Positions 56,544 through 57,865 of a DNA stretch of 57,865 bases are shown one piece after another; the first letter of the stretch is position 1, and each line of letters opens with the position of its first letter. The DNA lies in contig NW_013546909.1 in NCBI RefSeq assembly GCF_000711695.1, forward strand, positions 1-57,865, given 5' to 3'. The notes under the pieces were generated by a model. It did no database searches and had not been told where the DNA came from. It worked only from the letters and a program-made list of their open reading frames with translations. Made by a program: the position numbers and the translations under genes. The DNA comes from Tilletiaria anomala UBC 951. Taxonomy: Eukaryota; Basidiomycota; Exobasidiomycetes; Georgefischeriales; Tilletiariaceae.

Positions 56544-57384
56544 TTAGGGGTCGAGACCAACCATCTGCGGCGCAACTTCTCCGACTGGCGACTTGCCCAC
56601 GACCAGCGGCCGGATCTGACCCCGCTTGCGTCCATCGACCGACGCGAGCTGTGCCCAGAGGTACTCCGTGCCCAGTCTAAACGGCGGCCGCTTCTCCAAC
56701 GTTTCAACTCGCGCAATTTGGCGATCAGTAGCGATGCCAAGGCAGACCAGTGACTTCGGACGATGCAACTGTCCACGTTTCTACAATGGTGCAGTTGCAT
56801 CTGGAGGTTTCATCCCAGTTGCTGTGGCTGATGCTGGTGTGACGAAGTGCTCCGGTACTTTTGCGACCAGGCCAGGTTTCGGAAGCCACTCGCCCACTTC
56901 AACGTCACCCCCGATCTTCGAGTTCAGGGAGTTGAACAAGCTGTCACCGAGCCACACATCTCTTCACCTACCCCCTACACAGGCAGTCGCTGTCAACGGT
57001 GACCAGGAATGCCTCTGGCCACAGCTCCCTGCGGGCGATGAGGGTAAGATTGTCACCGGCCGACCATCGGTCGTCGCCAGGAACGGCCGTCGAAGCGTTC
57101 GGCGGCAGCGACAAGTGTAACAAATACAGGTTGTTTTCAGCTTTCGTCATCAGAATTCTTGTTTGACATGCGCAGTACAGATTTTGTGTGCCAAACTCTT
57201 CTCGCATCGCACGAGTACTATTCACGCATATAATCGCAGTATCTCTGAGAAGGTAGTCCCCGACGAATTTATTGCAGTCTCTGTCCAGAAAGTTGCTTGC
57301 CTCTGATCCAGCTGCTACATGTGCTCTGTTTTCTGGATGCTCAAAACTTAGGGCCGAGGGTGAGCCACAGTGATAGAGTGGGAT
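56544..57384 (-). other. Unassigned partly open region, possible partial or decayed gene
   Basis: On the - strand an open stretch from 57384 to about 56972 reads protein-like text (NFLDRDCNKFVGDYLLRDTA; ARRELWPEAFLVTVDSDCLC). A good donor (GTAGGT) and acceptor (GTGACAG) then join it in phase at 56940 to IGGDVEVGEWLPKPGLVAKV. The frame meets one TAG, after which the same frame stays open for 78 codons (SLVCLGIATDRQIARVETLE; GTEYLWAQLASVDGRKRGQI). No ATG start with good context is evident and no family is recognised. Another open frame (57583-57341) overlaps upstream and also looks protein-like. It may be a gene with an unresolved intron, a decayed gene, or chance. Confidence 0.3.
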
Positions 57385-57772
57385 CTAATCTGACTGCTTG
57401 CGCCACCAGCCAGTCGCCAATCGGATAAGTCTCGGGGCGGATCGTTGAGTTCGGGTGGCAGTGCCACAGTGGACTTGAGGCTCCAAGGATAGCACGGAGA
57501 GGATAAAGAGAGAGTGGACATGTGGTACTGGAACCACATGCAGGGGGTTGAGAAATTATTATTCGGTATAGATGCGAGTGCACCAGCGAAGTGGCATATC
57601 TGGGAAACCAAAGAGAGTTGTAGAATGGCCGGTTGACGTAGACGCCACATCAGTCGTGTCGCACATTACAGCCTGGTGAGAAGAGCTCTTGAAAGCCATT
57701 TCAAGAAAAAAAAAAGGAAAATCAAATTGTTTCGAAGGTTATAATAGCAAGTCTAATCAGAGTATTCAACGC
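57385..57772. other. Upstream flank of the tRNA gene
   Basis: 388 bases with an A-run near 57708-57716 and AT-rich sequence just before the tRNA, typical of RNA polymerase III gene flanks. The overlapping - strand frame noted in the unassigned region is unresolved. Confidence 0.3.
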
Positions 57773-57865
57773 GGGCGAATGATCTAGTGGTATGGTGTCT
57801 GCTTCGCAATGGATTGACGAGTTTCGCTTGATCTTCCTAGTAGAATGTCCCGGGTTCAATCCCCG
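57773..57865 (+). tRNA. tRNA-Ala(CGC), intron-containing, cut by the window end
   Basis: The 5' acceptor strand GGGCGAA (57773-57779) is followed by TG, a D-arm (ATC-TAGTGGTAT-GGT), and the anticodon arm TCTGC-TTCGCA. The anticodon CGC is at 57805-57807, reading alanine codon GCG. A 30-base intron (57809-57838) sits at the canonical position 37/38. The arm then closes with A-GTAGA (57839-57844), pairing with TCTGC including one G-T pair. The T-arm CCGGG-TTCAATC-CCCG is complete except its last base. The 3' acceptor strand lies outside the window and should read about TTCGCCC. The A-box (TGATCTAGTGG) and B-box (GGTTCAATCC) promoters are internal. Confidence 0.9.

Overview
The window is eukaryotic, gene-dense, and most likely from a basidiomycete fungus of the Ustilaginomycotina. 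This is inferred from gene content and architecture, not from a marker gene. I see small intergenic spaces, introns of roughly 40 to 320 bases with GTGAGT or GTAAGT donors and CAG, TAG or AAG acceptors, roughly balanced base composition with several GC-rich genes, and fungal-type proteins (JEN1-like carboxylate transporter, PPG1-type phosphatase, Efr3, Eme1, CysB-type cysteine synthase). I rebuilt about twenty spliced protein-coding genes by matching donor/acceptor phase to family sequence, and found one intron-containing tRNA gene cut by the right edge.

Layout. Positions 1-12,500: a polyQ nuclear protein that may be an SLF2/Nse6-type SMC5/6 factor (+), mitochondrial cysteine synthase (-), a mitochondrial TPR/PPR-like protein (+), a Nudix hydrolase of the thiamine-diphosphate family with a GC-AG intron (+), and a bZIP factor (-). 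Positions 12,500-26,000: a secreted/single-pass membrane protein (+), an unknown spliced gene (+), HEM2 (-), a JEN1-like monocarboxylate permease (-), a long sparse region with one small ORF, and an F-box/LRR gene (+). Positions 26,000-38,400: PUT1 proline dehydrogenase (-), EFR3 (-) head to head with AIP1/WDR1 (+), PPG1 phosphatase (-) and a small two-exon unknown (-). Positions 38,400-57,865: a decayed alpha/beta-hydrolase pseudogene (+), RRP3 DEAD-box helicase (-), EME1 (-), a mitochondrial unknown (+), DRG1/RBG1 GTPase (-) head to head with ARB1 ABC-F ATPase (+), a disordered nuclear-type protein (+), complex I subunit NDUFB8 (-), an unassigned partly open region (-) and tRNA-Ala(CGC) (+).

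How the genes relate. There is no operon or biosynthetic cluster. The themes are ordinary housekeeping: mitochondrial and respiratory metabolism (cysteine synthase, HEM2, JEN1, PUT1, NDUFB8, two or three predicted mitochondrial unknowns), ribosome and translation functions (RRP3, DRG1, ARB1, tRNA-Ala), and cortex/actin (EFR3, AIP1). Several pairs share a divergent promoter: cysteine synthase/TPR protein, EFR3/AIP1, EME1/mitochondrial unknown, DRG1/ARB1.

I found no convincing virus-like element, transposon, CRISPR array or clearly new defence-like system. The items most worth a second look are gene-structure oddities (a GC-AG intron, terminal exons of only 27 bases that carry functional C-termini, a possible 37-base intron), the alpha/beta-hydrolase pseudogene, and the unassigned region at the right end.
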